DNA of 5,168 nt from an uncultured Ruminococcus sp. (lineage in GTDB: Bacteria; Bacillota; Clostridia; Oscillospirales; Acutalibacteraceae): NCBI GenBank assembly GCA_900554995.1, contig USJJ01000120.1:1-5168 (forward strand), written 5' to 3'. How positions within the stretch are numbered: position 1 is the stretch's first letter; each line of letters begins with the position of its first letter. Below the pieces are notes generated by a model, which was not told where the DNA came from, did not search any database, and was given only the letters and a program-made list of their open reading frames with translations. Below are positions 1 through 5,168 of the stretch, one piece after another. Made by a program: the position numbers and the translations under genes.

Positions 1-253
1 CGAGCTTTTCGGCAACAATATCCCTTGCCTTTTTCATGCTCTCGGGTTCAAGCACGTTGCAGCCGACGGCAATAGCCGTACCTCCGTTTGAATTTATTTC
101 GTCGGCGACCTTTTTTGCCGCATCTTCATTTAGGTCAAGCACGGCAACCTTTACGCCCTGCTCGGCAAGGGTCTTTGCAAAGCCTGAGCAAAGCACTCCT
201 CCGCCGCCGGTTATAACCGCAACTTTTCCGTTAAGACTTTCATGCTTAGTCAT
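1..253 (-). CDS. uxuB: SDR-family oxidoreductase, probable D-mannonate oxidoreductase (partial, C-terminus outside window)
   Basis: This is the first 84 residues of a short-chain dehydrogenase/reductase; the rest lies beyond the left edge (family members are usually about 270-280 residues). The expected reaction is NAD(H)-dependent interconversion of D-fructuronate and D-mannonate in the cytoplasm, feeding UxuA. The start is ATG at 253, preceded by GGAG about 7 bases upstream and only 4 bases after the uxuA stop. Visible features: a Rossmann beta-1 strand and glycine-rich loop, KVAVITGGGGVLCSG (residues 10-24), and a beta-2 strand ending in Asp (VAVLD, D40), which favours NAD over NADP. The glycine loop reads TGGGGVLC instead of the textbook TGxxxGxG, a variant I associate with the Firmicutes YjmF/UxuB-type SDRs. 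This protein is not homologous to the E. coli UxuB fold. The catalytic Tyr-x-x-x-Lys is not in the window, so the substrate call rests on the N-terminal motif and position after uxuA. Another SDR acting on a keto-sugar acid is the alternative. Confidence 0.8.
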   Translation of the reverse strand, partial: MTKHESLNGKVAVITGGGGVLCSGFAKTLAEQGVKVAVLDLNEDAAKKVADEINSNGGTAIAVGCNVLEPESMKKARDIVAEKL

Positions 254-257
254 AATA

Positions 258-263
258 TCACTC
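258..263 (-). promoter_or_regulatory. Ribosome binding site of the SDR gene, overlapping the uxuA stop codon
   Basis: The minus strand reads CGGAGTGATATTATG: GGAG lies about 7 bases before the SDR start at 253, and the uxuA TGA (258-260) directly follows it. The layout is the same as at the uxuA start, consistent with translational coupling. Confidence 0.75.
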
Positions 264-1328
264 CGATTTTTTGTTCTTTGCAACTGCTTCCCACAGTCCG
301 TTGAGATATGCACAGCCAAGCGCACGGTCATAGAGTCCGTAGCCGGGTCGCGCAACCTCACCCCAGATCATTCTTCCGTGGTCGGGTCTTACATAGCCGT
401 CAAATCCGACCTCCTGCAAGGCCTTGACTATCTCATACATATCAAGGCTTCCGTCCGAGGAAAGATGCGAGGTTTCATTGAACCGGCGGTCTTTTATTTT
501 TACGTTTCTCAGGTGGGCAAAATAAATCCTGTCGCCGACCTCTCTTATCATCGCCGGCAAATCGTTATCCGTACTCGCTCCGAGAGAGCCTGTGCAGAAC
601 GTCAGTCCGTTATACGGCGAATCAACAAGATTAAGAAAACGTCTTATATCATCAATATTTTTTATAATTCTCGGCAACCCGAAAATATCCCACGGCGGGT
701 CATCGGGATGAATTGCCATTTTAACATCACATTCCTCGCAAACGGGAATGATTTCTTCGAGGAAATGCCTGAGATTTCTCCACATATCCTCATGCGTGAT
801 GTATTTATATTTTCGGAAAAGCTCCTTGATCTCGCCCATGCGCTCCGTTTCCCAGCCCGGCATCGCATAGCCGTTGGAGTTACTGTCGATCTCCCTGAAC
901 ATATCCTCGGGGCTTTTGCCCTCAACCTGCTTTCCGTCATAGCAAAGGCAGGTTGCGCCGTTGCCCATATCCATTGCAAGATCGGTTCTTGTCCAGTCAA
1001 AAACAGGCATGAAATTGTAGCAAATCACCTTCACTCCCACCTTGGAAAGATTTCGGATACACTCCTTGTAGTTTTCGATATATTTATCGGCATCGCCGTC
1101 ACCGAGCTTTATGCTCTCATGCACATTGACGCTCTCAATACATTCCATTGTAAGCCCTGCTGCTTCGATCTCTTTTTTCATATCAAGAATCATATCAAGC
1201 GGCCAAACCTCTCCTGCCGGCAAGGTGTGCAAAGCAGGCACAACGCCTGCCACGCCGGGCACCTGTCTTATCTGCTCAAGCGAAACGGTGTCCTTACCGT
1301 CGCCGAACCATCGCATTGTCATCTGCAT
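258..1328 (-). CDS. uxuA: Mannonate dehydratase UxuA
   Basis: A complete 356-residue protein of the UxuA family (EC 4.2.1.8), which dehydrates D-mannonate to 2-keto-3-deoxy-D-gluconate in the cytoplasm using a divalent metal. The N-terminus MQMTMRWFG and the motif PGVAGVVPALHTLPAGEVWP (residues 24-43) are typical. It has a TIM-barrel layout with the expected metal-site motifs: AIHPDDPPW (H207), FCTGSLG (C245), AHLRN (H272) and RPDHGR (D316, H317), matching the His/Cys/His/Asp metal set known for this family, plus GYGLYDRALG (330-339) near the C-terminus with a conserved Tyr. The length is normal and nothing is missing. The ATG at 1328 is chosen because it has a strong SD (AGAGGTGA) and matches the family N-terminus; a 30-residue in-frame upstream extension would run back into the preceding gene and lacks homology-like sequence. 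It lies 4 bases after the upstream oxidoreductase stop and 4 bases before the SDR gene. Identification is firm. Confidence 0.96.
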   Translation of the reverse strand: MQMTMRWFGDGKDTVSLEQIRQVPGVAGVVPALHTLPAGEVWPLDMILDMKKEIEAAGLTMECIESVNVHESIKLGDGDADKYIENYKECIRNLSKVGVKVICYNFMPVFDWTRTDLAMDMGNGATCLCYDGKQVEGKSPEDMFREIDSNSNGYAMPGWETERMGEIKELFRKYKYITHEDMWRNLRHFLEEIIPVCEECDVKMAIHPDDPPWDIFGLPRIIKNIDDIRRFLNLVDSPYNGLTFCTGSLGASTDNDLPAMIREVGDRIYFAHLRNVKIKDRRFNETSHLSSDGSLDMYEIVKALQEVGFDGYVRPDHGRMIWGEVARPGYGLYDRALGCAYLNGLWEAVAKNKKSE

Positions 1329-1332
1329 AAGA

Positions 1333-1340
1333 TCACCTCT
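1333..1340 (-). promoter_or_regulatory. Ribosome binding site of uxuA, overlapping the upstream stop codon
   Basis: AGAGGTGA on the minus strand, 4 bases before the ATG at 1328. Its last three bases are the TGA stop of the Gfo/Idh gene. It decides the uxuA start against the longer in-frame extension, and suggests that ribosomes finishing the upstream gene re-initiate on uxuA. Confidence 0.85.
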
Positions 1341-2346
1341 TTCCGAGAATAACTTCTTCTCCGCTTTCAGAGGACTCATAAATAGCCGCAAGCTCCTCGA
1401 CGGACTTGCCGCCCTCATGGGAATCTATCGGAAATCTGCTGTCCGAGGCAATACAATCGTAAAAGTCGTGTATAAGAGCCTCATGGCCGCTGCCCCAGTA
1501 ATCCTTACCTCTTGCGATATCGCGTTCGGTGCCGAGAAGCTCAATTTCGCCGTTGTTATAAATAACGCAGGCATTGTCGCCCTCGACCCTGAGCGTCGCT
1601 CTCTCGCAGAAAATATCAATTATAGGCTTTGCGTTAAGGCTGAAGGCCGTCGTTGCATCATAAAGACCTATTGCTCCGTTTGCAAAAACAAACCTTGCGT
1701 GAGCAGTGTCCTCAACCTCGATTTTATCCTTCAAATGGTCGTTGGCAACATGTCCCGTAACGCTGACTACATCGCTTCCGACAAGATATCGAAGCAGATC
1801 CTGCGTGTGGATTCCCTGATTTATGACAACACCGCCGCCCTCTTTTCTAAGCGTTCCGTGCCAATCATCGGAATAATAATCCTCGTTCCTGCACCACTGG
1901 ACAACCGCCCTTGCGCCCTTAATTGCGCCGTATTTCCCTGTTTCAAGTGTGTTTTTTATCGCTCTTACAGACGAATTGTAGCGGTTCTGGAAGCAAACGC
2001 CGTATTCATGCGTGCTCATGAGCTGAGCCATGCGGATTTTCGCAAGCTCCTCCCTGTTCATGGCGCACGGCTTCTCGCAAAGGACGTGGATATCCCTTGA
2101 AAGAGCCTCGACCGACATTTCAACATGAAGATAATGCGGAGTGCAGATATGCACGGCGTCAGGGTGATCCTCATCAAGCATTTTTATATAATCATAGTAT
2201 GCCTTGCAACCGTATTTTTCGGCAGCCTTGTCTGCTTTTTCCTCAACGATATCGGCAACCGACGAAATCTCGATTCCCTCCATGGAATTCAGTATCTCCA
2301 AATGAACCTGCGCAATGTTGCCGCAGCCTATAACAGAAACCCTCAT
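1333..2346 (-). CDS. Gfo/Idh/MocA family NAD(P)-dependent oxidoreductase
   Basis: A complete 337-residue cytoplasmic oxidoreductase of the Gfo/Idh/MocA family, which oxidises or reduces a sugar, inositol or sugar-acid hydroxyl with NAD(P). Visible motifs: N-terminal Rossmann loop VIGCGNIAQVH (residues 5-15), an acidic VAD at the end of beta-2 (30-32) suggesting NAD, ICTPHYLHVEM (67-77), the signature CEKP with catalytic Lys (E91-K92-P93), and EGGGVVINQGIHTQDLL (169-185), where H180 and D183 form the family's H-x-x-D catalytic pair. The C-terminal alpha/beta domain (about 122-300) ends in the usual helix over SVEELAAIYESSESG. Length is normal and the active site is intact, so it should be functional. 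The ATG start at 2346 has a GAGGTG SD that overlaps the upstream stop. It resembles the C-terminal half of the fusion gene only in general family motifs, so it is a distant paralogue and not a fresh duplication. The substrate is unknown; position before uxuA suggests a uronate-type sugar. Confidence 0.93.
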   Translation of the reverse strand: MRVSVIGCGNIAQVHLEILNSMEGIEISSVADIVEEKADKAAEKYGCKAYYDYIKMLDEDHPDAVHICTPHYLHVEMSVEALSRDIHVLCEKPCAMNREELAKIRMAQLMSTHEYGVCFQNRYNSSVRAIKNTLETGKYGAIKGARAVVQWCRNEDYYSDDWHGTLRKEGGGVVINQGIHTQDLLRYLVGSDVVSVTGHVANDHLKDKIEVEDTAHARFVFANGAIGLYDATTAFSLNAKPIIDIFCERATLRVEGDNACVIYNNGEIELLGTERDIARGKDYWGSGHEALIHDFYDCIASDSRFPIDSHEGGKSVEELAAIYESSESGEEVILGKR

Positions 2347-2350
2347 AAAA

Positions 2351-2357
2351 CACCTCA
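2351..2357 (-). promoter_or_regulatory. Ribosome binding site of the stand-alone Gfo/Idh gene, overlapping the fusion-gene stop
   Basis: The minus strand reads TGAGGTGTTTTATG. The TGA stop of the fusion gene (2355-2357) overlaps the GAGGTG SD, 4 bases before the ATG at 2346. Confidence 0.8.
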
Positions 2358-4376
2358 GTATGTATCGCTCATATCGTCGGCAACCTGCTCGACAACGTTT
2401 GTTTTTGCTTTGGAGTTCTTAACGTGCTCCATGAGCAAATCGTAATATTTATCCTCGTCAAAAGGAATGGAAACCGTTTCATTCGTCCAGCTTGAAAGAT
2501 GAGCGGCATTGGAAATCGTGAGTCCGTTAATGCCCTCCTTGCCGTCGGCGACAAGCGGAGTTCCGTGAAGAATCTTTCCTGCAAACGCATTGAGAACGCC
2601 GGGATGCTGCTCGTTCTTTCCGTCGGTCTCAACATCAACAGTATGAGTTCCGATCCTTACAAAGCCGTCCTTGGCATTTTGTATATTGTGTGTCAGACCT
2701 TCCTCAAGCTCGATAAGCGTGATTTTCTCAGCATTCTCGCATATAATTTTAGCCTTATCAAGCGTAATTTCAAATCTGTTTGTACCGGGGTAATCTCCAG
2801 TCGTGGTGATGAAAACGCCCGTTGCTCCGTTCGGATACTCGGCATAAATCGTAACGTCGTCCTCAACCTCGATATCATGCCACTTGCCCTCGTTGCAGAA
2901 TGCACGGATTTTTGAGGGCATTCCGCAGATCCACTGCCACAAGTCAAGCTGGTGCGGACACTGGTTAAGGAGAACGCCGCCGCCCTCGCCTGCCCAGGTT
3001 GCGCGCCATCCGCCTGAATTGTAATATGCCTGGGTGCGGTACCAGTCGGTGATTATCCAGTTAACACGACGAATTTCACCGTATTTTCCGCTATCAACAA
3101 TTTCTTTCATCTTTCTGAAAACGCAGTTTGTACGCTGATTGAACATCATTGCAAACACCTTGTCGCTCTTAGCGGCAAACTCGTTCATCTCACGAACCTG
3201 CTTTGTATAAACGCCCGCCGGCTTCTCGGAAACAACATGCAGTCCGTTTTTGAGAGCCTCGATGACATAAGGCGGATGGAAATAGTGGGGAACGGCAATT
3301 ATAACAGCGTCACATTCACCGCTTTTAAAAAGCTCCTCGGCAGTTGAATATCTCTTAGCCCAGGGAACATTTTTCTTCGCCCATTCAAGTCTCTCGGGGT
3401 TAATATCGGCAACTGCCGTAACTCTCATCTCGCTCATTTCGCCGTCAAGGAAATTTCTGATATGGCTCGATCCCATATTACCTACACCGACAATACCCGT
3501 GCGTATAGGCTGAGCTTTTTCAACAAGCCTGTGCATGGCATCTGCGGCAGCCTTGAAGGATTCTTTATATGAAGCATAGGTATGCTTGTTCATACCCTTC
3601 TTGGTTTCGTCATCGTTTTCAAGCGAGTCAAAGCCTTCAAACACTTTGAGGTGAGGCTCAAGCGAAAGGATAATTCTTTTCCACTTGAATGAGAGCTTTC
3701 CGATTATCTTTTCAACATTTCCCTCACCCTCTCCGGCAGGAACAACCTGACCGTCGGAATACATTGCGTCCTTGACGTGCATATATTCAATATAATCCTC
3801 AAGAAGTTCATAAGCCTTGAGAGTATCGACGCCGCACTGAACAAAGTTTGCCGGGTCAAAAACAGCTCTTAATTTACCGCCGCAGGCTTCAAGAACCTCA
3901 AGGCAGCGCTCTGCCGTGTCGCCGTATATTCCTTTTTCGTTTTCATGGCAGCACATTATGCCGTTTTCGTCGGCATAGTCAACCATTGCCTTAACTCGGC
4001 GGAAGACTTCTTCCTTATAATCATCATAGCTGTCCTCTTTGTCAAAGAAGAAGCTGAAAATTCTGATATATTTAGCCTCAAGGATTTTTGCAACTTCAAC
4101 CGTATTTTTAAATGCTTCAAAATGCGGTTCAAAATCGTCCTTGATATTGATTTTTCCGTAAGCAGAGCCAATCGAGGCAACCTTCATGCCCTCATCGTCA
4201 ATTGTTTTTTTGATCTCCTTGGCCTGATCGACAGTCATATTGTTGATGTTAAGCTCCTTGCCGAAACCGCGAAGCTCCATTTCGGAAATGCTGTTTGCTT
4301 TACAAGCATCAATTTGACCCTTGATTGAGCTTTCTCCGGATTCATCACTGAAAGCGGAAAAAATGAAGTGTGCCAT
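2355..4376 (-). CDS. Fusion: xylose-isomerase-like TIM-barrel sugar epimerase/lyase + Gfo/Idh/MocA oxidoreductase
   Basis: A 673-residue two-domain enzyme, first gene of the operon. Residues 1 to about 285 form a sugar phosphate isomerase/epimerase-type (AP endonuclease 2) TIM barrel. Candidate metal ligands appear in the usual order: E145 in CHENEKG, D174 in VFDPANF, H200 in MHVKD and E240 in LSLEPHL. After a short linker (about 283-291, EKAQPIRT region) comes a full Gfo/Idh/MocA enzyme: Rossmann loop GIVGVGNMGSSH (294-305), VAD (322-324), SEKP (383-386, catalytic K385), and GGGVLLNQCPHQLDLW (465-480, H475 and D478). Its C-terminus ends in the family-typical SIPFDEDKYYDLL. Both active sites look intact. 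The reading frame is open through the junction and I saw no good SD before an ATG there, so this appears to be one polypeptide. The ATG at 4376 has AAGGAG with 9-base spacing and a promoter just upstream. Likely role: oxidation of a sugar combined with isomerisation, epimerisation or elimination on a keto intermediate. Substrate unknown. Confidence 0.92.
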   Translation of the reverse strand: MAHFIFSAFSDESGESSIKGQIDACKANSISEMELRGFGKELNINNMTVDQAKEIKKTIDDEGMKVASIGSAYGKINIKDDFEPHFEAFKNTVEVAKILEAKYIRIFSFFFDKEDSYDDYKEEVFRRVKAMVDYADENGIMCCHENEKGIYGDTAERCLEVLEACGGKLRAVFDPANFVQCGVDTLKAYELLEDYIEYMHVKDAMYSDGQVVPAGEGEGNVEKIIGKLSFKWKRIILSLEPHLKVFEGFDSLENDDETKKGMNKHTYASYKESFKAAADAMHRLVEKAQPIRTGIVGVGNMGSSHIRNFLDGEMSEMRVTAVADINPERLEWAKKNVPWAKRYSTAEELFKSGECDAVIIAVPHYFHPPYVIEALKNGLHVVSEKPAGVYTKQVREMNEFAAKSDKVFAMMFNQRTNCVFRKMKEIVDSGKYGEIRRVNWIITDWYRTQAYYNSGGWRATWAGEGGGVLLNQCPHQLDLWQWICGMPSKIRAFCNEGKWHDIEVEDDVTIYAEYPNGATGVFITTTGDYPGTNRFEITLDKAKIICENAEKITLIELEEGLTHNIQNAKDGFVRIGTHTVDVETDGKNEQHPGVLNAFAGKILHGTPLVADGKEGINGLTISNAAHLSSWTNETVSIPFDEDKYYDLLMEHVKNSKAKTNVVEQVADDMSDTY

Positions 4377-4385
4377 TTAGAATCT

Positions 4386-4391
4386 CTCCTT
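4386..4391 (-). promoter_or_regulatory. Ribosome binding site of the fusion gene
   Basis: AAGGAG on the minus strand with 9 bases to the ATG at 4376. It is the strongest SD in the operon, as expected for the first gene. Confidence 0.85.
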
Positions 4392-4406
4392 TTACACAAT
4401 TTTACA
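4390..4406 (-). repeat. Two TGTAAAA direct repeats 10 bp apart in the operon leader
   Basis: On the plus strand TTTTACA occurs at 4390-4396 and 4400-4406 (TGTAAAA on the transcribed strand), exactly one helical turn apart, covering the predicted transcription start and early leader. The site would suit a repressor, but the sequence is AT-rich and chance is possible. Confidence 0.3.
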
Positions 4407-4411
4407 GAATG

Positions 4412-4440
4412 ATTATATCACACAAAAAATAAAAAATAAA
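4412..4440 (-). promoter_or_regulatory. Predicted sigma-A-type promoter of the sugar-metabolism operon
   Basis: The minus strand has an extended -10, TGATATAAT (consensus TATAAT at 4417-4412 with TG one base upstream). At 17-base spacing the -35 position (4440-4435) reads TTTATT, a weak match, which an extended -10 can tolerate. The predicted start near 4405 leaves a leader of roughly 28 bases before the ATG. No other convincing promoter was noticed between the four genes, so this one probably drives the whole operon. Confidence 0.6.
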
Positions 4441-4453
4441 GCCTTAAATAGGC
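4431..4453 (-). terminator. Possible weak terminator or palindromic site between the divergent promoters
   Basis: On the minus strand GCCT-ATTTA-AGGC (4453-4441) forms a 4-bp stem and is followed by a T-rich run, TTTATTTTTT. This is the shape of a rho-independent terminator, but the stem is short. It would stop leftward readthrough into the operon promoter, although the rightward gene does not transcribe in that direction. The T-run also acts as the A/T-rich upstream region of the operon promoter. Confidence 0.25.
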
Positions 4454-4466
4454 ATTTTCAGGGTTT

Positions 4467-4495
4467 ATAACACTTTATTTTCACTGTCATATAAT
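4467..4495 (+). promoter_or_regulatory. Predicted sigma-A-type promoter of the DUF11-like gene
   Basis: A perfect TATAAT at 4490-4495. At 17-base spacing the -35 hexamer is ATAACA (4467-4472), matching TTGACA at four of six positions. The predicted start is near 4502, giving a leader of about 34 bases. Confidence 0.6.
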
Positions 4496-4501
4496 GTAAC
4501 G

Positions 4502-4515
4502 GAAGCAATAGCTTC
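4502..4515 (+). other. Small hairpin at the predicted 5' end of the DUF11-like mRNA
   Basis: GAAGC-AATA-GCTTC is a perfect 5-bp stem with a 4-base loop, about 7 bases downstream of the -10 element and thus at or very near +1. Hairpins at the extreme 5' end can protect an mRNA from 5'-dependent decay; alternatively the palindrome could be a protein-binding site. It is short enough to arise by chance. Confidence 0.4.
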
Positions 4516-4535
4516 AAAATCAAGGAGGTTTTCTT

Positions 4536-5168
4536 ATGGCATTATTCACAAATCAGGCAACATTGTCATATAACGATAATGTTGTAAACTCAAATATTGT
4601 TACGGGTGAAATCGTTCAGGTCCTTACCGTCAGTAAAACAGCTCTTTCCGATACGTACGAAAGAGATAAAACGATAACCTATATTGTCAACATTGTTAAC
4701 TCAAGTGACAGTGATTTTACGAATTTATCAATTAATGATAATCTCGGTGAATATTCTTTTAACAGCAGCTCGCTTGTTCCGCTAACTTATATCAACAACA
4801 GCATAAGATATTTTGTTAACGGAGATCTTCAAACTGCACCGACAGTCACTTCTGTTTCTCCGCTTATTGCAACAAATATTACCGTACCGGCAAACGGAAA
4901 CGCAACTGTTGTCTATTCTGCCACAGCAAATGAATTTGCACCGCTCAACGCTGAAAGCGAAATTACAAATATTGTAACAGTAAACGGAGCGGGCCTTTCC
5001 TCTCCAATCACCGCAAACGAAACAATCACACTTGAAACAGGTCCGATTCTTTCTATTACAAAGGCTCTCTGTCCTCTTTCTGTTCCCGAGAACGGAACTC
5101 TCACCTATACTTTCGTAATCAGAAACACAGGCTTTACAGAAGCCGTTGACAGCGATGATCTTGTAATC
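4536..5168 (+). CDS. DUF11-like beta-sandwich repeat protein (partial, C-terminus outside window)
   Basis: A rightward open reading frame with no stop before the window end; 211 residues are visible. It starts at ATG 4536 with a perfect GGAGG SD 7 bases upstream and a consensus -10 element. The protein is rich in Thr, Ser, Asn and Val and reads as alternating beta strands. Repeat 1 runs from about residue 27 (VLTVSKTALSDTY, then KTITYIVNIVNSS) to about 166 (ITANETITLETG). Repeat 2 begins near 169 (GPILSITKALCPL, then GTLTYTFVIRNTGF) and is cut. The pattern 'lsitKtal ... GtltYtfvirNtG' is that of DUF11/conserved repeat domain proteins (Pfam PF01345-like), usually surface or structural proteins with many tandem repeats. 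There is no signal peptide or transmembrane segment at the N-terminus (MALFTNQATLSY), which is unusual for a surface protein. Base composition is visibly more AT-rich than in the operon opposite. Function unknown; a structural role, in a coat or at the cell surface by an unusual route, is a guess. Confidence 0.82.
   Translation, partial: MALFTNQATLSYNDNVVNSNIVTGEIVQVLTVSKTALSDTYERDKTITYIVNIVNSSDSDFTNLSINDNLGEYSFNSSSLVPLTYINNSIRYFVNGDLQTAPTVTSVSPLIATNITVPANGNATVVYSATANEFAPLNAESEITNIVTVNGAGLSSPITANETITLETGPILSITKALCPLSVPENGTLTYTFVIRNTGFTEAVDSDDLVI

Noticed and set aside
36..1352. 438-codon open frame on the plus strand
   Set aside because: It lies antisense to uxuA and the start of the SDR gene, both of which have clear family motifs and SD sites. 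Its translation shows no recognisable domain and it lacks an SD.
1329..1418. 30-residue N-terminal extension of UxuA
   Set aside because: It overlaps the end of the Gfo/Idh coding sequence in another frame, while the ATG at 1328 has a strong SD and the family-typical N-terminus.
1111..2100. 329-codon open frame on the plus strand
   Set aside because: Antisense to the Gfo/Idh gene and uxuA. Its product has no family-like motif, and the minus-strand proteins explain the region fully.
3500..3540. Possible separate start for the Gfo/Idh half of the fusion gene
   Set aside because: The ATG at codon 281 has no well-spaced SD (only AAGG about 15 bases away), and the frame is continuous, so a separate protein is not supported.
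3945..4328. 127-codon plus-strand open frame rich in hydrophobic residues
   Set aside because: It is the complement of the TIM-barrel part of the fusion gene; hydrophobicity follows from reading acidic and Lys codons backwards. No SD.
4496..4509. Possible CcpA cre site (TGTAACGG region)
   Set aside because: The CG centre is out of register by one base with the cre consensus and the right half does not match.
4485..4573. Ten-base direct repeat TGTCATATAA at 4485-4494 and 4564-4573
   Set aside because: One copy overlaps the -10 element and the other is within codons of the DUF11-like gene. A single 10-mer match in AT-rich DNA is plausible by chance.
4913..5104. 63-codon minus-strand open frame
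   Set aside because: Shadow of the DUF11-like gene, with no SD and no homology-like pattern.

Overview
The window looks like chromosomal DNA from an anaerobic, low-to-moderate GC Gram-positive bacterium, most likely a gut Clostridia member of the Ruminococcaceae/Oscillospiraceae type. This rests on strong GGAGG/AAGGAG Shine-Dalgarno (SD) sites before every gene, sigma-A-like promoters, an SDR-type mannonate oxidoreductase next to uxuA (the Firmicutes arrangement), and a DUF11-like repeat protein of a kind I associate with this group. The taxon is an inference; there is no rRNA or marker gene to confirm it.

Layout: positions 1-4376 hold one tightly packed minus-strand operon. In order of transcription (right to left) it encodes: (i) a 673-residue fusion of a xylose-isomerase-like TIM-barrel epimerase/lyase domain and a Gfo/Idh/MocA NAD(P)-dependent oxidoreductase domain; (ii) a second, stand-alone Gfo/Idh/MocA oxidoreductase; (iii) mannonate dehydratase UxuA; (iv) an SDR oxidoreductase, probably D-mannonate oxidoreductase (UxuB, YjmF type), cut by the left edge of the window. 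Gaps between genes are 8, 4 and 4 bases, and at each junction the upstream TGA stop lies within the SD of the next gene, so translation is probably coupled. Positions 4377-4535 are a divergent intergenic region with a good -10 element on each strand, a hairpin with a T-tract between the promoters, and a small hairpin at the predicted 5' end of the rightward mRNA. Positions 4536-5168 start a rightward gene, open at the right edge, for a DUF11-like beta-sandwich repeat protein without a signal peptide.

How the genes may work together: UxuB and UxuA would convert D-fructuronate to D-mannonate and then to 2-keto-3-deoxy-D-gluconate, the standard lower hexuronate route. The two Gfo/Idh domains and the TIM-barrel domain form an oxidise/isomerise-or-eliminate/reduce toolkit placed ahead of it. 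The simplest inference is that they turn an unusual uronate, uronide or related sugar acid into a substrate for UxuB/UxuA. The substrate cannot be read from this sequence. The fusion enzyme and its coupling to uxuA are the most novel elements here; the rightward gene has no visible link to sugar metabolism.
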